A stretch of DNA of 64,000 nucleotides from Desulfovibrio sp. (GTDB lineage Bacteria > Desulfobacterota > Desulfovibrionia > Desulfovibrionales > Desulfovibrionaceae). The stretch lies in NCBI GenBank assembly GCA_024683955.1, contig JAIKXS010000010.1, positions 17,146 to 81,145 on the forward strand, given 5' to 3'. Under the pieces are notes generated by a model. It was not told where the DNA came from, did not search any database, and saw only the letters and a program-made list of their open reading frames with translations. Position numbers and translations under genes: made by a program. Below, one piece after another: positions 1 to 9,093 of the stretch; the first letter of the stretch is position 1, and the number at the start of each line of letters is the position of its first letter.

Positions 1-1
1 G

Positions 2-772
2 GAACGCAAGTTCGTTGGTCGCGGACATGACTACTGGGTAGGTTCCCTGGACCTCAAAGAGCCGGCAAGCTGGCAGGCCGCCTACAAAGCTGTCTACGGC
101 CAGAACCCAACCATGAAGCCCGTGGACAGGCACGCGGTACAGTTCATCATCGACACCGTACGAGCGAACCCCGGAGAGGTCACCATCGCCGCCATCGGCC
201 CCCTTGGAAATCTGGCGCTCGCCGTACGCATGGCGCCCGACATTGTCCCTCTCATAAAACGCGTGGTCTATATGGGTGGGGCCTTCTTTCAGCAGGGCAA
301 TGTCACCCCGGCTGCCGAATTTAACTGGTACTTCGATCCCGAGGCGGCCCGCATCGCCGTGCGGAGTCCCTTCAGGGAACAACTCGTTCTGGGACTTGAT
401 CTGTGCGAGAAGGTGATATTCAGGGCCGAGCACTACGACAGATTTCTCAAGGCCATTGGAGACCACCCAGTACGAAAAATGGTACGTGCGTCCTTTGCCG
501 GGCAGTCGTTCGAAAAAGACCCGAACTTCACCTTTTTCATCTGGGACGTGCTGGTTTCAGCCGTCATCATTGACCCCAGCCTCATCACGGAATCCGTGGA
601 ATGCTTCATTGACGTCAACGATCAGATGGGCCTCTCCTACGGGCAGGGGCTGGCCTATCCCGTTGAACCGCCACTTGGAACACAGAAGGCCCGTATCGTA
701 ACGGCCGTGGACACGGAGCGGTTCTGGAACCTGCTCTGTGATCCGGGGTACTGGAAAGGGAAAAAACAATGA
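2..772 (+). CDS. Inosine/uridine-preferring nucleoside hydrolase, 5' end cut by window edge
   Basis: The reading frame is open to the left edge, so the true start lies outside; 256 residues are visible of an expected 310-330. Family enzymes hydrolyse the N-glycosidic bond of nucleosides to release ribose and base. Visible family signatures are TIAAIGPLGNLALAVR and VVYMGGAFFQQGNVTPAAEFN followed by the DPEAA stretch that contributes to the nucleoside site. The calcium-binding DxDxGxDD motif of the N-terminus is not in the window. An internal ATG at 113 falls inside the fold and is not a believable start. Its last codons overlap the next gene by 4 bases (ATGA), so both are probably translated from one mRNA. 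Whether it is cytoplasmic or exported cannot be judged without the N-terminus. Confidence 0.88.
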   Translation, partial: ERKFVGRGHDYWVGSLDLKEPASWQAAYKAVYGQNPTMKPVDRHAVQFIIDTVRANPGEVTIAAIGPLGNLALAVRMAPDIVPLIKRVVYMGGAFFQQGNVTPAAEFNWYFDPEAARIAVRSPFREQLVLGLDLCEKVIFRAEHYDRFLKAIGDHPVRKMVRASFAGQSFEKDPNFTFFIWDVLVSAVIIDPSLITESVECFIDVNDQMGLSYGQGLAYPVEPPLGTQKARIVTAVDTERFWNLLCDPGYWKGKKQ

Positions 773-2397
773 AACAAAGCACCGTCCGTAAGACGACACA
801 TCTGGGCATGCTTCTTGCCTCAGGCCTCATGCTTGTCCTCGCCGCCTGCGCCACCCGCGCAACGCGCCCCGTGGACACAAGTGCCGATCTGCTCATTCTG
901 CACGCCAACGATACCCATGGTCACGTCGCCGGCATCGACAAGTACGGCAACGCATGTGTGGATGACACCGACTGCCGCGGAGGTCTTGCCCGCATTTCGG
1001 CCGCCATCAAAAACGCCAGGGCGCAGGGTGCCAACGTGTTGGCCCTGGATGCGGGCGACATGTTTCAGGGGACGCTCTTCTACAGCGTCAACAAGTATCC
1101 CATGCAGGCCGAACTCAACAGGATCATGCCATGGGACGCTTCCACGCTCGGCAACCATGAATGGGATGAAGGATGCGAAGAACTGGCACGATACCTCAAT
1201 GAAAAGCGGCCGTTTCCCATACTCGCGGCCAATCTGAAGCCCCTCCCTGGCTGCCCACTCAGCAACAGCAAAACCCCACCCTACATGGTCCGGAACATCG
1301 GAGGCCACAAGGTGGGTGTCATAGGCCTTGCCAACGACGAGGTTGTGGGCCTTTCCAATGCCTGCCCGAAGACGACCTTCAGCGACAGGGTAAAAACAGT
1401 GCAGGCTGCCGTGCGCGAACTTGAAGCCCAGGGCGTCAAGCGCATCGTGCTCCTGACCCACATAGGACTTCCGGCCGACCGTGAACTTGCCAGAAGCGTG
1501 GACGGCGTGGACGTTATCGTGGGCGGACACACCCACTCCTATCTTGGTCCGAACTCCAAGGAAGGGCCCTACCCAGTGGTTGAGAAATCGCCTTCGGGAG
1601 CACCAGTACTTGTCGTAACGGCAAAAAACGCCACCCGCTATCTTGGAGAGCTCGCCTGCCGCTTTGACAACGACGGAGTGCTCACCGGCTGGAGCGGACA
1701 GGCCGTTGAGCTTCTGTCCTCCTTCCCCCGGGACGAGAAAGTGTCGGCCGTCGTTGCCAAGTATGCCAAAAGCCTTGAGGTGTTCAGAAGCCGCGAGGTC
1801 GGAAGCCACGGCATCGACATCGGCCCTGACGGCATGGAGGCCTGCCGCAGCAATGAATGTCTGACCGGCATGATCATTACCGATGCCATGCTTGATTTCG
1901 GAAGAAAGCACGGCGCTCGCATCGCGCTTTTCAACAGCGGCGGCGTCCGTGCAGCGCTCAGACCCGGCACCATAAACCAGGGAGACATTCTCTCGGCATT
2001 CCCGTTCAACAACATGATTCAGCTCCGGGAATACAGCGGGAAACAGATTCTTGAGGCTCTTGAACACGGTGTGGCCGGGGAAGGTGCCATGGGACCGCAG
2101 ATGCTCCAGGTGTCGGGACTGCGCTATGTGGTAGACGGCTCAAAACCCGCTGGCAAACGTGTGCTCAAGGCCGAAATTCTGGATGAAAAAGGACGGGCGA
2201 CCCCTCTTGCCCCCTCAAAGCGCTATCTCGTCATGGTTCCGGAATACCTGGCCAGTGGCGGCGATTTCTTTGACATGCTGACCAAAGGAAAGCCCGTCTC
2301 CTCGCCAGACCCCATAGACGCGGACCTTCTCTCCTCATACCTTTCTTCTCATTCACCCCTGCCAAAGCCGATGACGGGACGCATTGTGCGTAAATAG
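769..2397 (+). CDS. Lipoprotein 5'-nucleotidase / metallophosphoesterase (UshA-like)
   Basis: 542 residues. The N-terminus has a hydrophobic signal and a lipobox (LVLAAC, Cys27), so the protein is probably a lipid-anchored periplasmic enzyme. The metallophosphoesterase motifs are present in order: NDTHGH near residue 46, the DAGD metal ligands, GNHEWDEG near 125 and GGHTHS near 250. The C-terminal nucleotidase domain carries the NSGGVRAAL loop and a LASGGDFFDML segment. The family removes phosphate from nucleotides outside the inner membrane. The overlapping upstream nucleoside hydrolase would process the resulting nucleosides, so the two genes form a nucleotide salvage unit. UshA-like, NadN-like and CpdB-like members share this architecture, so the exact substrate is open. 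Confidence 0.88.
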   Translation: MKQSTVRKTTHLGMLLASGLMLVLAACATRATRPVDTSADLLILHANDTHGHVAGIDKYGNACVDDTDCRGGLARISAAIKNARAQGANVLALDAGDMFQGTLFYSVNKYPMQAELNRIMPWDASTLGNHEWDEGCEELARYLNEKRPFPILAANLKPLPGCPLSNSKTPPYMVRNIGGHKVGVIGLANDEVVGLSNACPKTTFSDRVKTVQAAVRELEAQGVKRIVLLTHIGLPADRELARSVDGVDVIVGGHTHSYLGPNSKEGPYPVVEKSPSGAPVLVVTAKNATRYLGELACRFDNDGVLTGWSGQAVELLSSFPRDEKVSAVVAKYAKSLEVFRSREVGSHGIDIGPDGMEACRSNECLTGMIITDAMLDFGRKHGARIALFNSGGVRAALRPGTINQGDILSAFPFNNMIQLREYSGKQILEALEHGVAGEGAMGPQMLQVSGLRYVVDGSKPAGKRVLKAEILDEKGRATPLAPSKRYLVMVPEYLASGGDFFDMLTKGKPVSSPDPIDADLLSSYLSSHSPLPKPMTGRIVRK

Positions 2398-2745
2398 AAG
2401 AAAAAGACCATGAACAGGCCTTCCGTGCATACGCCGTTTCCCTGTTGTCCCCGCGGCGTTTCTACCGCGCTCCCGCTCCGTTTTTACGGACGCGCCCGCG
2501 CGGCTGCCCGGCTTAAACCCGCTGCAGCCGGCTCTCTGAAGGACTCTGCCCACTTCGTCTGACTCCGTTCCCGCGTTCCGCGGTTCCGGGAAGGAAGGTG
2601 CCCTGGGCACCGGGGATCCCGGACACCGCGGGGCGCTTCCGAAGTACGTGGGACGCGGTCGCGAAAAATCTCCGGTTCCCGTCATCACGCAAGAATGCGT
2701 TGCAGCATCTCGCCTAAAGCGGGATCAACGTGCGCCACCCCTGTT
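2398..2745. other. Gene-free gap between convergent genes
   Basis: GC-rich, low-complexity-looking sequence between the ends of two convergent genes. It holds short imperfect inverted repeats, such as GGTGCCC/GGGCACC near 2597-2611, but no T-tract that would make a clear intrinsic terminator. Short open frames here do not look coding. Confidence 0.4.
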
Positions 2746-3351
2746 CTACTGCCGTTTGTTTTTCTCCCAGAGCTGGTCGGCAAAGAGTCTGAACCGTTCG
2801 TTGGCGGTTGCAAACGACGGGTCCGCCTTGTACCTTCCGCCCATGTCCATCCCGTCTGCATGCACAAAGGTCTCACCTCGCAAGGCATACTTCCGTCCTC
2901 CCTCGTACATAAGAATCTTCATGCCGATCGGACTGACATCGCCCCGGCACCCCACATAATAGGTGAGCCACACCTCGGAAAGACCGTTTTCGTCAAGATC
3001 GGTGATGACAGGACTGTCAGGTGAGAACTCTGCCTCGGCACTGGCCTCGCAATCCTTCACCAGATCGTGCATCTGCCATACCGGCCGGGGGACGCCCCCA
3101 TCCGTGACATAGCCATACGCATAGAGGTCGCTGTTGGACGTTTCGTCGGAATCCATGGCCCGGCCCGGATACATGCCGGTATGGGTCAGGAGGATATCGT
3201 TGACCCCCTTTCCGTCCACAAACGTGACCTTCTTCAGGAGGGTTCCCTCCACATTGCCGAAGCCGCGCAGAACGTCACGGGCACCGTCGGCGTATGCGGG
3301 AAGGGCTGACAAGACAACAAGAGCGAGAGCGGCAATCATACGAAATTTCAT
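2746..3351 (-). CDS. Exported protein of unknown function (possibly M949_RS01915-type family)
   Basis: 201 residues. The ATG at 3351 is preferred because GGGAGA precedes it and a signal peptide begins there (MKFRMIAALALVVLSALPAYA, cleavage likely after AYA). An upstream in-frame ATG at 3378 would put charged residues before the signal. The mature part has a DLDENGLSEVWLTYYVGCR stretch and two cysteines. That pattern recalls a small family annotated as surface polysaccharide biosynthesis, but I am unsure of the match and assign no reaction. It is a single gene transcribed towards the nucleotidase, diverging from the Sel1 gene. Confidence 0.7.
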   Translation of the reverse strand: MKFRMIAALALVVLSALPAYADGARDVLRGFGNVEGTLLKKVTFVDGKGVNDILLTHTGMYPGRAMDSDETSNSDLYAYGYVTDGGVPRPVWQMHDLVKDCEASAEAEFSPDSPVITDLDENGLSEVWLTYYVGCRGDVSPIGMKILMYEGGRKYALRGETFVHADGMDMGGRYKADPSFATANERFRLFADQLWEKNKRQ

Positions 3352-3719
3352 GAGAATCTCCCTGTCGTGGTTCCACATTCGTTAAAGACTGCACGAACCG
3401 AACACTCTCCCGAACACCGTTCGGGACGACCGTTTTCAGTCCGTTTCCCCGTAGCCTGCACCATACTAAAAATGCATGGCAAACAGAAGATAACGGTCTG
3501 TTTTCAGCCGCGGTCCGGCAGTCCAAACCTTCTTCCGGAGGATTTGGTCACACATGGAAAAACAGATTCCCCGGTCTGCCCCGTCCTCTTGCCATGGAAA
3601 ACAGGAGAGCCTGCGCTTGGCAGAAAAAAGGGAACAGGCTACCATATCTCCTCGTTCTCCGACTGACACAAGCGTTCACATCCTTCACCTTCCGACAAGG
3701 AAAATGACGGGAGATTCCC
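3352..3719. other. Divergent intergenic region
   Basis: 368 bases between two divergent exported-protein genes; it should hold both promoters. A perfect 7-bp inverted repeat with a 3-base loop (CCCGAAC/GTTCGGG) lies at 3409-3425 and could be an operator or leader hairpin. I see no promoter good enough to call. Confidence 0.35.
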
Positions 3720-5393
3720 ATGAAAAGACGCCCGCTTGCATCCTTTATCCTCTCGGCCGTGCTGCTCTGTCTTCTCTCTCCTTCCGGTGTGCTCTCCGCG
3801 GCCCAGACACCCGATCTCAAACAATTGCGCAAGGCGGCAGAGCGGGGCGACGCGAGCGCCGCCAACAAGCTCGGCGTCTACTACGAAAAAGGCAAATACG
3901 GCCTCACTCCCGATACCGCAAAGGCCGTCGAGTGGTACAGAAAAGCCGCGAAAGCCGGAAACATCCTTGCCATGCACAATCTGGGGGACTGCTATCAGAA
4001 CGGGGTCGGGGTTCCCCGCAACCCGGCCGAGGCGTATGCCTGGTACAAAAAAACAGCCGAAGCAGGCGGTGCCATCGGTTATGAGGATATCGGCAGATTT
4101 TTTGAAACCACGGGTTTTGGCAAGCCTGACCGGGAAAAAGCCAGGATCTGGTACACGGCGGCCGCAAAACAGGGACGCACAAAGGCACAGGAACGACTTC
4201 TGGCTCTCGGAGGGAAAGAACAGACGGCAGGGAAGCCATTCTCCCCCTGCCCGCGCCGCGAGACAGGGAAAAATCTTGTTGCGGGCACGCTGCGGGGAAT
4301 ACATGAGTATGGACCTGCGGGTGCCGGGAGTTCCATGCTGACTCTTGACGTCAACGGAACGCCCATGGACATCTTTGTGGACGATACTTCGATGAAGACG
4401 GAACTGCGTTCCCTTTTTTCCACGGGAAAGACCGCCGGCATCCACCTGTCCCTTGGGACCGTAAGCATGCAGGGTCTCGAGGACTTCACTGCCCGGTGCG
4501 GCACGCTGCAGCACTATGTGCCGGGCAGCCTGCATCAAACGGAAATGTCCGTTTTTGAAGAAACAACGCACATAACTGAAGAACGCGAAACCGCGGGAGA
4601 CATCTACATCGCCTATGACGGCCTGCTGCTTGGTGCCTTTCTCGAAGGGAAATGGGTGAACGTCCAGGATCTGCAAAACAGCCAGCAATATTCCGGAAAA
4701 AAGCTCTGGGGGGGAACAGACGCCTACATCTACAGCGCGCACGGTCTTGTCAGCGACTGCATCATGGGGGCCCTCATGAACGAGCACCCCGAGGAATTCA
4801 GCCAGCACGGTCCTCTTGCGGAGTTTCCCTTCTTTACCGTACATACCAGATATGGCGAATACAAGGGAGATGAGGCTCTGATCATCGGCGGCCCGGGCAG
4901 GGATTTCAACCCGCTGCCGCGCACGGCCCGCCTCGTGACGGACAGGAGGGACCACTTCCGGGCCCTTGTACGGGAATATCTCTCAAGCCAGGGACTAGCC
5001 GATGCGTCCTGCCGCATCCGTGACGTCCATGCCGTTGACCTTGACGGCGACGGCACCGAGGAACACATCATCTGCGCCGAGGATTTCAAGGAAGAGATGA
5101 TTCCGCCCATGGCCCCTAAAAAGGGCATGTACTCCGTCATGTTGATCGAGACAAGCCACGAAGGACAACGAACGGTCCTCCCTGTCGCAAGCTATATCGC
5201 GCTTAAGGACGCAATTCCCGGCGAGGCTCCTCCCCCCGAAACAAGCAAACTGAGCATCTGTGCCGATGTGAACAACGACGGCGTCATGGAGCTCATCGTC
5301 TACACGGGCTACTATGAAGGAGGAAGTTCCCTCGTCTTCACCCTGAAAAACGGGAAGCTGATCAAGCTTCTTTCGGAGGGCTGGGGCGTCTGA
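3720..5393 (+). CDS. Exported Sel1-repeat protein with C-terminal calcium/integrin-like repeat region
   Basis: 557 residues. GGGAGATTCCC precedes the ATG. A signal peptide covers about residues 1-27 (cleavage near VLSAA). Residues about 33-165 hold three Sel1-like TPR repeats with the usual A..G...A...LG..Y..G pattern (AANKLGVYYEKGKYG, AMHNLGDCYQNGVGV, and a degenerate third copy). The rest is not a known enzyme. Its C-terminal third contains DLDGDGTEEHIIC and DVNNDGVMELIVY, each resembling the Asp-rich calcium loops of FG-GAP/VCBS-type repeats. The protein is probably periplasmic or envelope-bound; Sel1 proteins usually mediate protein-protein contacts. No function is assigned. Confidence 0.75.
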   Translation: MKRRPLASFILSAVLLCLLSPSGVLSAAQTPDLKQLRKAAERGDASAANKLGVYYEKGKYGLTPDTAKAVEWYRKAAKAGNILAMHNLGDCYQNGVGVPRNPAEAYAWYKKTAEAGGAIGYEDIGRFFETTGFGKPDREKARIWYTAAAKQGRTKAQERLLALGGKEQTAGKPFSPCPRRETGKNLVAGTLRGIHEYGPAGAGSSMLTLDVNGTPMDIFVDDTSMKTELRSLFSTGKTAGIHLSLGTVSMQGLEDFTARCGTLQHYVPGSLHQTEMSVFEETTHITEERETAGDIYIAYDGLLLGAFLEGKWVNVQDLQNSQQYSGKKLWGGTDAYIYSAHGLVSDCIMGALMNEHPEEFSQHGPLAEFPFFTVHTRYGEYKGDEALIIGGPGRDFNPLPRTARLVTDRRDHFRALVREYLSSQGLADASCRIRDVHAVDLDGDGTEEHIICAEDFKEEMIPPMAPKKGMYSVMLIETSHEGQRTVLPVASYIALKDAIPGEAPPPETSKLSICADVNNDGVMELIVYTGYYEGGSSLVFTLKNGKLIKLLSEGWGV

Positions 5394-5529
5394 CAGCCTG
5401 GCCCCTTCATCGCCACCCGCACATCGAAAGAAATCTCACGCCGAAAAAACCGCTTCCGTGAAACCGGAACAGGAGAGGCGCTTACGACAAAAAACATCGC
5501 CCGCAGCCTCTCTCAACGTACAAAACACT

Positions 5530-6756
5530 ATGCCTTCCACCCCTTCTCTTGCCATCGTCATCGCCCTCTTCAACAACTGGGCGCTCACGGCGGCATGTCT
5601 TGAAAGTCTCGCTGCCACAACAGGCGGCTCTGACTACGAGCTCATCCTCGTTGACAACGCCTCAACCGATGAGACGGCCACGGGCCTTGCCCCGCTCTGC
5701 CGTACGCTCTTCGGGCCTCGCGCACGCATCTTCCGTCTTGAACAGAACAGGAATTTCGGACCGGCCTCAACCCTCGGTGCGTACGAGAGCACGGCAAAAT
5801 ATGTCTTTTTCCTGAATAATGACACAAAACTCACAAAAGACTGGGCCCCGCCTCTCCTCAATGCTCTGGACAACGATCCGGGACTCGGTGCAGTGGGCCC
5901 GCTCCTCCTCTATCCCGACGACAGCGTACAGCACCTTGGTGTCGCCTTCACCATGGGGCACATGGTCCATCTCTATCAGCATTTTCCGCACACCCATCCC
6001 CTCGTCGGCAAAAAACGCTCTTTCCAGTGCATCACGGCGGCGGCCCTTCTCATGCCGCGAGACCTCTTTCTTTCTCTCGGAGGTTTTTTTCCTGAGTATG
6101 CCAACGGCTATGAAGACCTTGATCTCTGTCTCCGTCTCAGGAGTCTTGGAAAAAGACTGACGGTTGAGCCTGCATCCCGCATCTATCATCTCGAAGGGCA
6201 AAGCAGCGGACGAAAGGCCAACGATGCGGAAAACGCGCGTCTCTTCACAAGGCGGTGTGCCCGCCTGCTCTCTCCCGACCTCCATATCCACGGTCTGCGT
6301 GACGGGCTGCGGCCATGGCTTGACGACGCCCTTGATCTCGAGCTCTCGCTTCCCGAGAAAGATGAGGAGGAGCTCTCTCAAAAGGCATCGGCCCTCTCTG
6401 TCCCGGACCTCCACCGCCTTCTTGCCGCCCATCCCCTCTGGCTTTCCGGAAAACGCCTTCTTGCGGCACGCCTCCTGGCAGACCAAATGATACCGGAGGC
6501 CCTCGCGCTTCTCGCTGAAGTGGCCCAGGATTCCCAGACATGCGGGGATTATCGTGCCCTTCTTGCCCTTGAACACCGGGCCCCCTTTGCGGCAAGTCTC
6601 TTTCAGGCGGCCAGGGAGGAACACGCCAGACTCGATGCCACACGGAAAAACGCTCACCTTGCAAAAAAACGCCTTAACCAGGCCATGGAACTGCGGGATA
6701 AGACCCTGATCAGCCTCTACACGGGACACATCGAAGCCCTCGGCCAGGGAAGATGA
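5530..6756 (+). CDS. Family 2 glycosyltransferase
   Basis: 408 residues from the ATG at 5530. A GTG at 5458 in the same frame would add 24 residues; neither has a clear ribosome binding site, but the GT-A fold begins directly after the ATG (SLAIVIALFNNW). Family features are the LVDNASTDET nucleotide-sugar segment, FFLNNDTKLT in the position of the DxD-type motif, the GPLLLYPDDSVQHLGV stretch and HLEGQSSGR. About 150 C-terminal residues are helical and not part of the core fold. GT2 enzymes add a sugar from an NDP-sugar to glycan or protein acceptors at the cytoplasmic face; donor and acceptor are unknown. It stands alone, ended by the hairpin at 6781. Confidence 0.85.
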   Translation: MPSTPSLAIVIALFNNWALTAACLESLAATTGGSDYELILVDNASTDETATGLAPLCRTLFGPRARIFRLEQNRNFGPASTLGAYESTAKYVFFLNNDTKLTKDWAPPLLNALDNDPGLGAVGPLLLYPDDSVQHLGVAFTMGHMVHLYQHFPHTHPLVGKKRSFQCITAAALLMPRDLFLSLGGFFPEYANGYEDLDLCLRLRSLGKRLTVEPASRIYHLEGQSSGRKANDAENARLFTRRCARLLSPDLHIHGLRDGLRPWLDDALDLELSLPEKDEEELSQKASALSVPDLHRLLAAHPLWLSGKRLLAARLLADQMIPEALALLAEVAQDSQTCGDYRALLALEHRAPFAASLFQAAREEHARLDATRKNAHLAKKRLNQAMELRDKTLISLYTGHIEALGQGR

Positions 6757-6780
6757 CGACAGGGTAAGAGGACAAAACGA

Positions 6781-6820
6781 AAACGACCGTCCGGAACACA
6801 CTTCTTCCGAACGGTCGTTT
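6781..6820. terminator. Bidirectional intrinsic terminator between glycosyltransferase and hypE
   Basis: A near-perfect inverted repeat (AAACGACCGT..CGGAA / TTCCG..ACGGTCGTTT) sits between convergent genes. On the minus strand it is followed by TTTTCGTTTTG, so it most clearly ends hypE transcription. Confidence 0.8.
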
Positions 6821-6877
6821 CAGACTATTCCCGGGTACGGGAAACAATCTTCTCAACCCATAAAGTTGAAACAATCT

Positions 6878-7882
6878 TCAGCAGATACGGGGAAGCTCGG
6901 CCCCCTCAAGAAGACTGAGCAGCCGTTCCCCGCCGATGGCCGTTTCAAGCACGACACGGCCGGGTTGTTCCTCCGTCACGGATCCGATGACGGCGGCCTC
7001 CCTGCCGAAGGGATCTTCCCGCATAATGGCAAGGGCCTCCTCTGCCGACGCCCCCGGCACGATGACAATGCACTTCCCTTCGTTAGCGAGATAAAGAGGA
7101 TCAAGGCCCATGAAGGAGCAGCCGGAACGAACACTTTCGTGCACGGGCACGGCGTCTTCCCTGATCCGGATCCCCACACGGGACTGGGACGCTATTTCGT
7201 TCAGCGTTGAAGCGAGCCCCCCGCGTGTCGGATCCCGTAACACATGGACCGGAACCCGTTCGAGAAGGCGGCCGCAGAGGCCGCAGAGAGGGGCAGAATC
7301 GCTTTCCACATCGGTCGCAAAGGAAAGCCCTTCCCGCTGCGCCATGATGGTCAGGCCGTGGTCTCCGACGCTTCCGCTCAGCAGCACCGCGTCCCCGGGC
7401 CCTGCCCTGTGCCCCGAAGGCGGATCCTCCACCAGGATTTCCCCTATTCCCGTGGTCGTGATAAAAATCTTGTCGGCAAAGCCCTTCGGCACAACCTTCG
7501 TGTCCCCCGTGACGATCCGGACGCCGGCTGTCCGGGCTGCCTGCGCCATATCGTTCACAACACGGTACAGGGTTTCGAGCTCAAGGCCTTCCTCAAGGAT
7601 GAAGGCGGCGCTCAGATACCTGGGAACGGCGCCAAGCATGGAGACATCATTGACCGTGCCGTGCACGGCAAGCGTCCCGATACTGCCACCGGGGAAAAAG
7701 AGCGGCGTTACGGTATAGCCGTCCGTGCTCATGGCAAGACGCCTGCCGACCGCCGGCAGCAGCGCCGCATCATCAAGAGTGTCAAGCAAAGGATTGGAAA
7801 AAGCCTTGCGGAAACAGTCGGAGACGAGCTCCTGCATGGCCCGTCCGCCACTTCCGGCATCAAGTAATAGCCGCCCTGTCAT
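6878..7882 (-). CDS. hypE: Hydrogenase maturation protein HypE (carbamoyl dehydratase)
   Basis: 334 residues, normal for HypE. HypE receives a carbamoyl group from HypF on its C-terminal cysteine and dehydrates it with ATP to thiocyanate, the source of the CN ligands of [NiFe]-hydrogenase. The protein ends in PRIC, the conserved tail with the acceptor cysteine. It has the N-terminal GSGGRAM and the AIRS/PurM-like segments TVNDVSMLGA, VTGDTKVVPKG and LRDPTRGGLA. It is the last gene of a minus-strand series and follows hypD by 140 bases. The other hyp genes (A, B, C, F) are not in the window. Confidence 0.95.
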   Translation of the reverse strand: MTGRLLLDAGSGGRAMQELVSDCFRKAFSNPLLDTLDDAALLPAVGRRLAMSTDGYTVTPLFFPGGSIGTLAVHGTVNDVSMLGAVPRYLSAAFILEEGLELETLYRVVNDMAQAARTAGVRIVTGDTKVVPKGFADKIFITTTGIGEILVEDPPSGHRAGPGDAVLLSGSVGDHGLTIMAQREGLSFATDVESDSAPLCGLCGRLLERVPVHVLRDPTRGGLASTLNEIASQSRVGIRIREDAVPVHESVRSGCSFMGLDPLYLANEGKCIVIVPGASAEEALAIMREDPFGREAAVIGSVTEEQPGRVVLETAIGGERLLSLLEGAELPRIC

Positions 7883-8022
7883 GTCTCTTCAGCGTCACGG
7901 CCCCTTTCCCGGGACACAACGCAGCCTCCCTTAACAGCCGGAATCCGTATCCCTCGGGAATCATTCCGGCCAGTTCATTGTCAAACCGTCCGTTTTAAAA
8001 CATCACGCACATATATGCAGCG

Positions 8023-9093
8023 CTATACTCCCGCATACTTGAACCAGGCGGCGCAGCTTCCCTCCGTGGACACCATACACGGCCCCACGGGATTTCTCGG
8101 GGTACAGCGTGTGCCGAACAGCGGACAGTCCTTCGGTGCGATACGCCCGGTCAGCACTTCCCCGCAACGGCAGGCCGACTTCTTTTTCTGCTCCGTGATC
8201 GTGAGAGAGAAACGAGCCCTCGCGTCGAACGAGGCATAGGAGTCACGTATGCCAAGCCCGCTTCCGGGAATCCTTCCGATTCCCCTCCAGAGGGCGTCCT
8301 CAACGGTAAAGACCTGTTCCATGAGAGAACGAGCCCTGGGGTTTCCCGCATCGTCCACGGCCCGCGGGTACGCGTTCCCGACCAGGTCCACCCCGTCCCT
8401 CCTCGCCCTGGCAAGCTGACAGAGAGCAAGAAGAATATCCGCGGGTTCAAAGCCTCCGACGACACCGGGCACATGGTAGTCGCGCAGAAAGGCATAGGGC
8501 TCAAGACCGATGATGGTCGACACATGACCCGGCAAAAGGAAAGCGTCGATTCGTGTTTCCGGATTGTCAAGCAGGGTCCTGAGCACCGGAGGAACAAGCT
8601 TATGAAGCGAGAGGACACAGAAATTGTCAAGCCCCAGACGCTCGGCGGTCAAGATGGTCGCTGCAATGGTCGGGGCGGTTGTTTCAAAGCCCACGCCAAG
8701 AAAGACGACCGTGTCAGAGGGATTTTTCCTCGCAAGCTCAACGGCATCCAGGGGAGAATAGACGATTTCGATGCGCGCCCCTTCAGCCCTTGCGTGCTTG
8801 AGGCTTTTTCCCGAAGGTCCCGGCACGCGAAGCAGATCCCCGAAGGTGGCGAGGATGACGTTTTCGTGTGCGGCGAGCTCGAAAAAGGCCGCGATTTCCG
8901 CATCGTGGGTCACACAGACGGGACAGCCGGGTCCCGAAAGGTGGGTAATTCCGGACGGCAGCATGGAACGCAGACCGCTCCGGAAAATAGCGACCGTATG
9001 CGTGCCGCACACCTCCATGAACCGCATGGATGTTCCGGCAAGAAGCGTTTCGAGCTCAGCCAGAAGCGACCGGCAGATTGATTGCTCGTTCAT
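8023..9093 (-). CDS. hypD: Hydrogenase maturation protein HypD (Fe(CN)2CO assembly scaffold)
   Basis: 356 residues from the ATG at 9093, which has an AGGAGGT-type binding site; a longer frame upstream lies within the preceding gene. HypD is the [4Fe-4S] scaffold that, with HypC, assembles the Fe(CN)2CO group of [NiFe]-hydrogenases. Hallmarks are EVCGTHT, GPGCPVCVTHD and the C-terminal cysteine cluster (CRCGEVLTG, CPLFGTRCTP, GPCMVS). It overlaps the end of the YigZ-like gene by 4 bases (ATGA), which indicates translational coupling. Together with hypE it implies that the organism makes a [NiFe]-hydrogenase. Confidence 0.95.
   Translation of the reverse strand: MNEQSICRSLLAELETLLAGTSMRFMEVCGTHTVAIFRSGLRSMLPSGITHLSGPGCPVCVTHDAEIAAFFELAAHENVILATFGDLLRVPGPSGKSLKHARAEGARIEIVYSPLDAVELARKNPSDTVVFLGVGFETTAPTIAATILTAERLGLDNFCVLSLHKLVPPVLRTLLDNPETRIDAFLLPGHVSTIIGLEPYAFLRDYHVPGVVGGFEPADILLALCQLARARRDGVDLVGNAYPRAVDDAGNPRARSLMEQVFTVEDALWRGIGRIPGSGLGIRDSYASFDARARFSLTITEQKKKSACRCGEVLTGRIAPKDCPLFGTRCTPRNPVGPCMVSTEGSCAAWFKYAGV

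Noticed and set aside
820..2067. 415-codon minus-strand frame
   Set aside because: Shadow of the 5'-nucleotidase gene, which has full metal motifs and a lipobox on the plus strand.
3639..4955. 438-codon minus-strand frame
   Set aside because: It lies opposite the Sel1-repeat gene, has no family resemblance, signal or binding site, and follows from the GC-rich codon use of the real gene.
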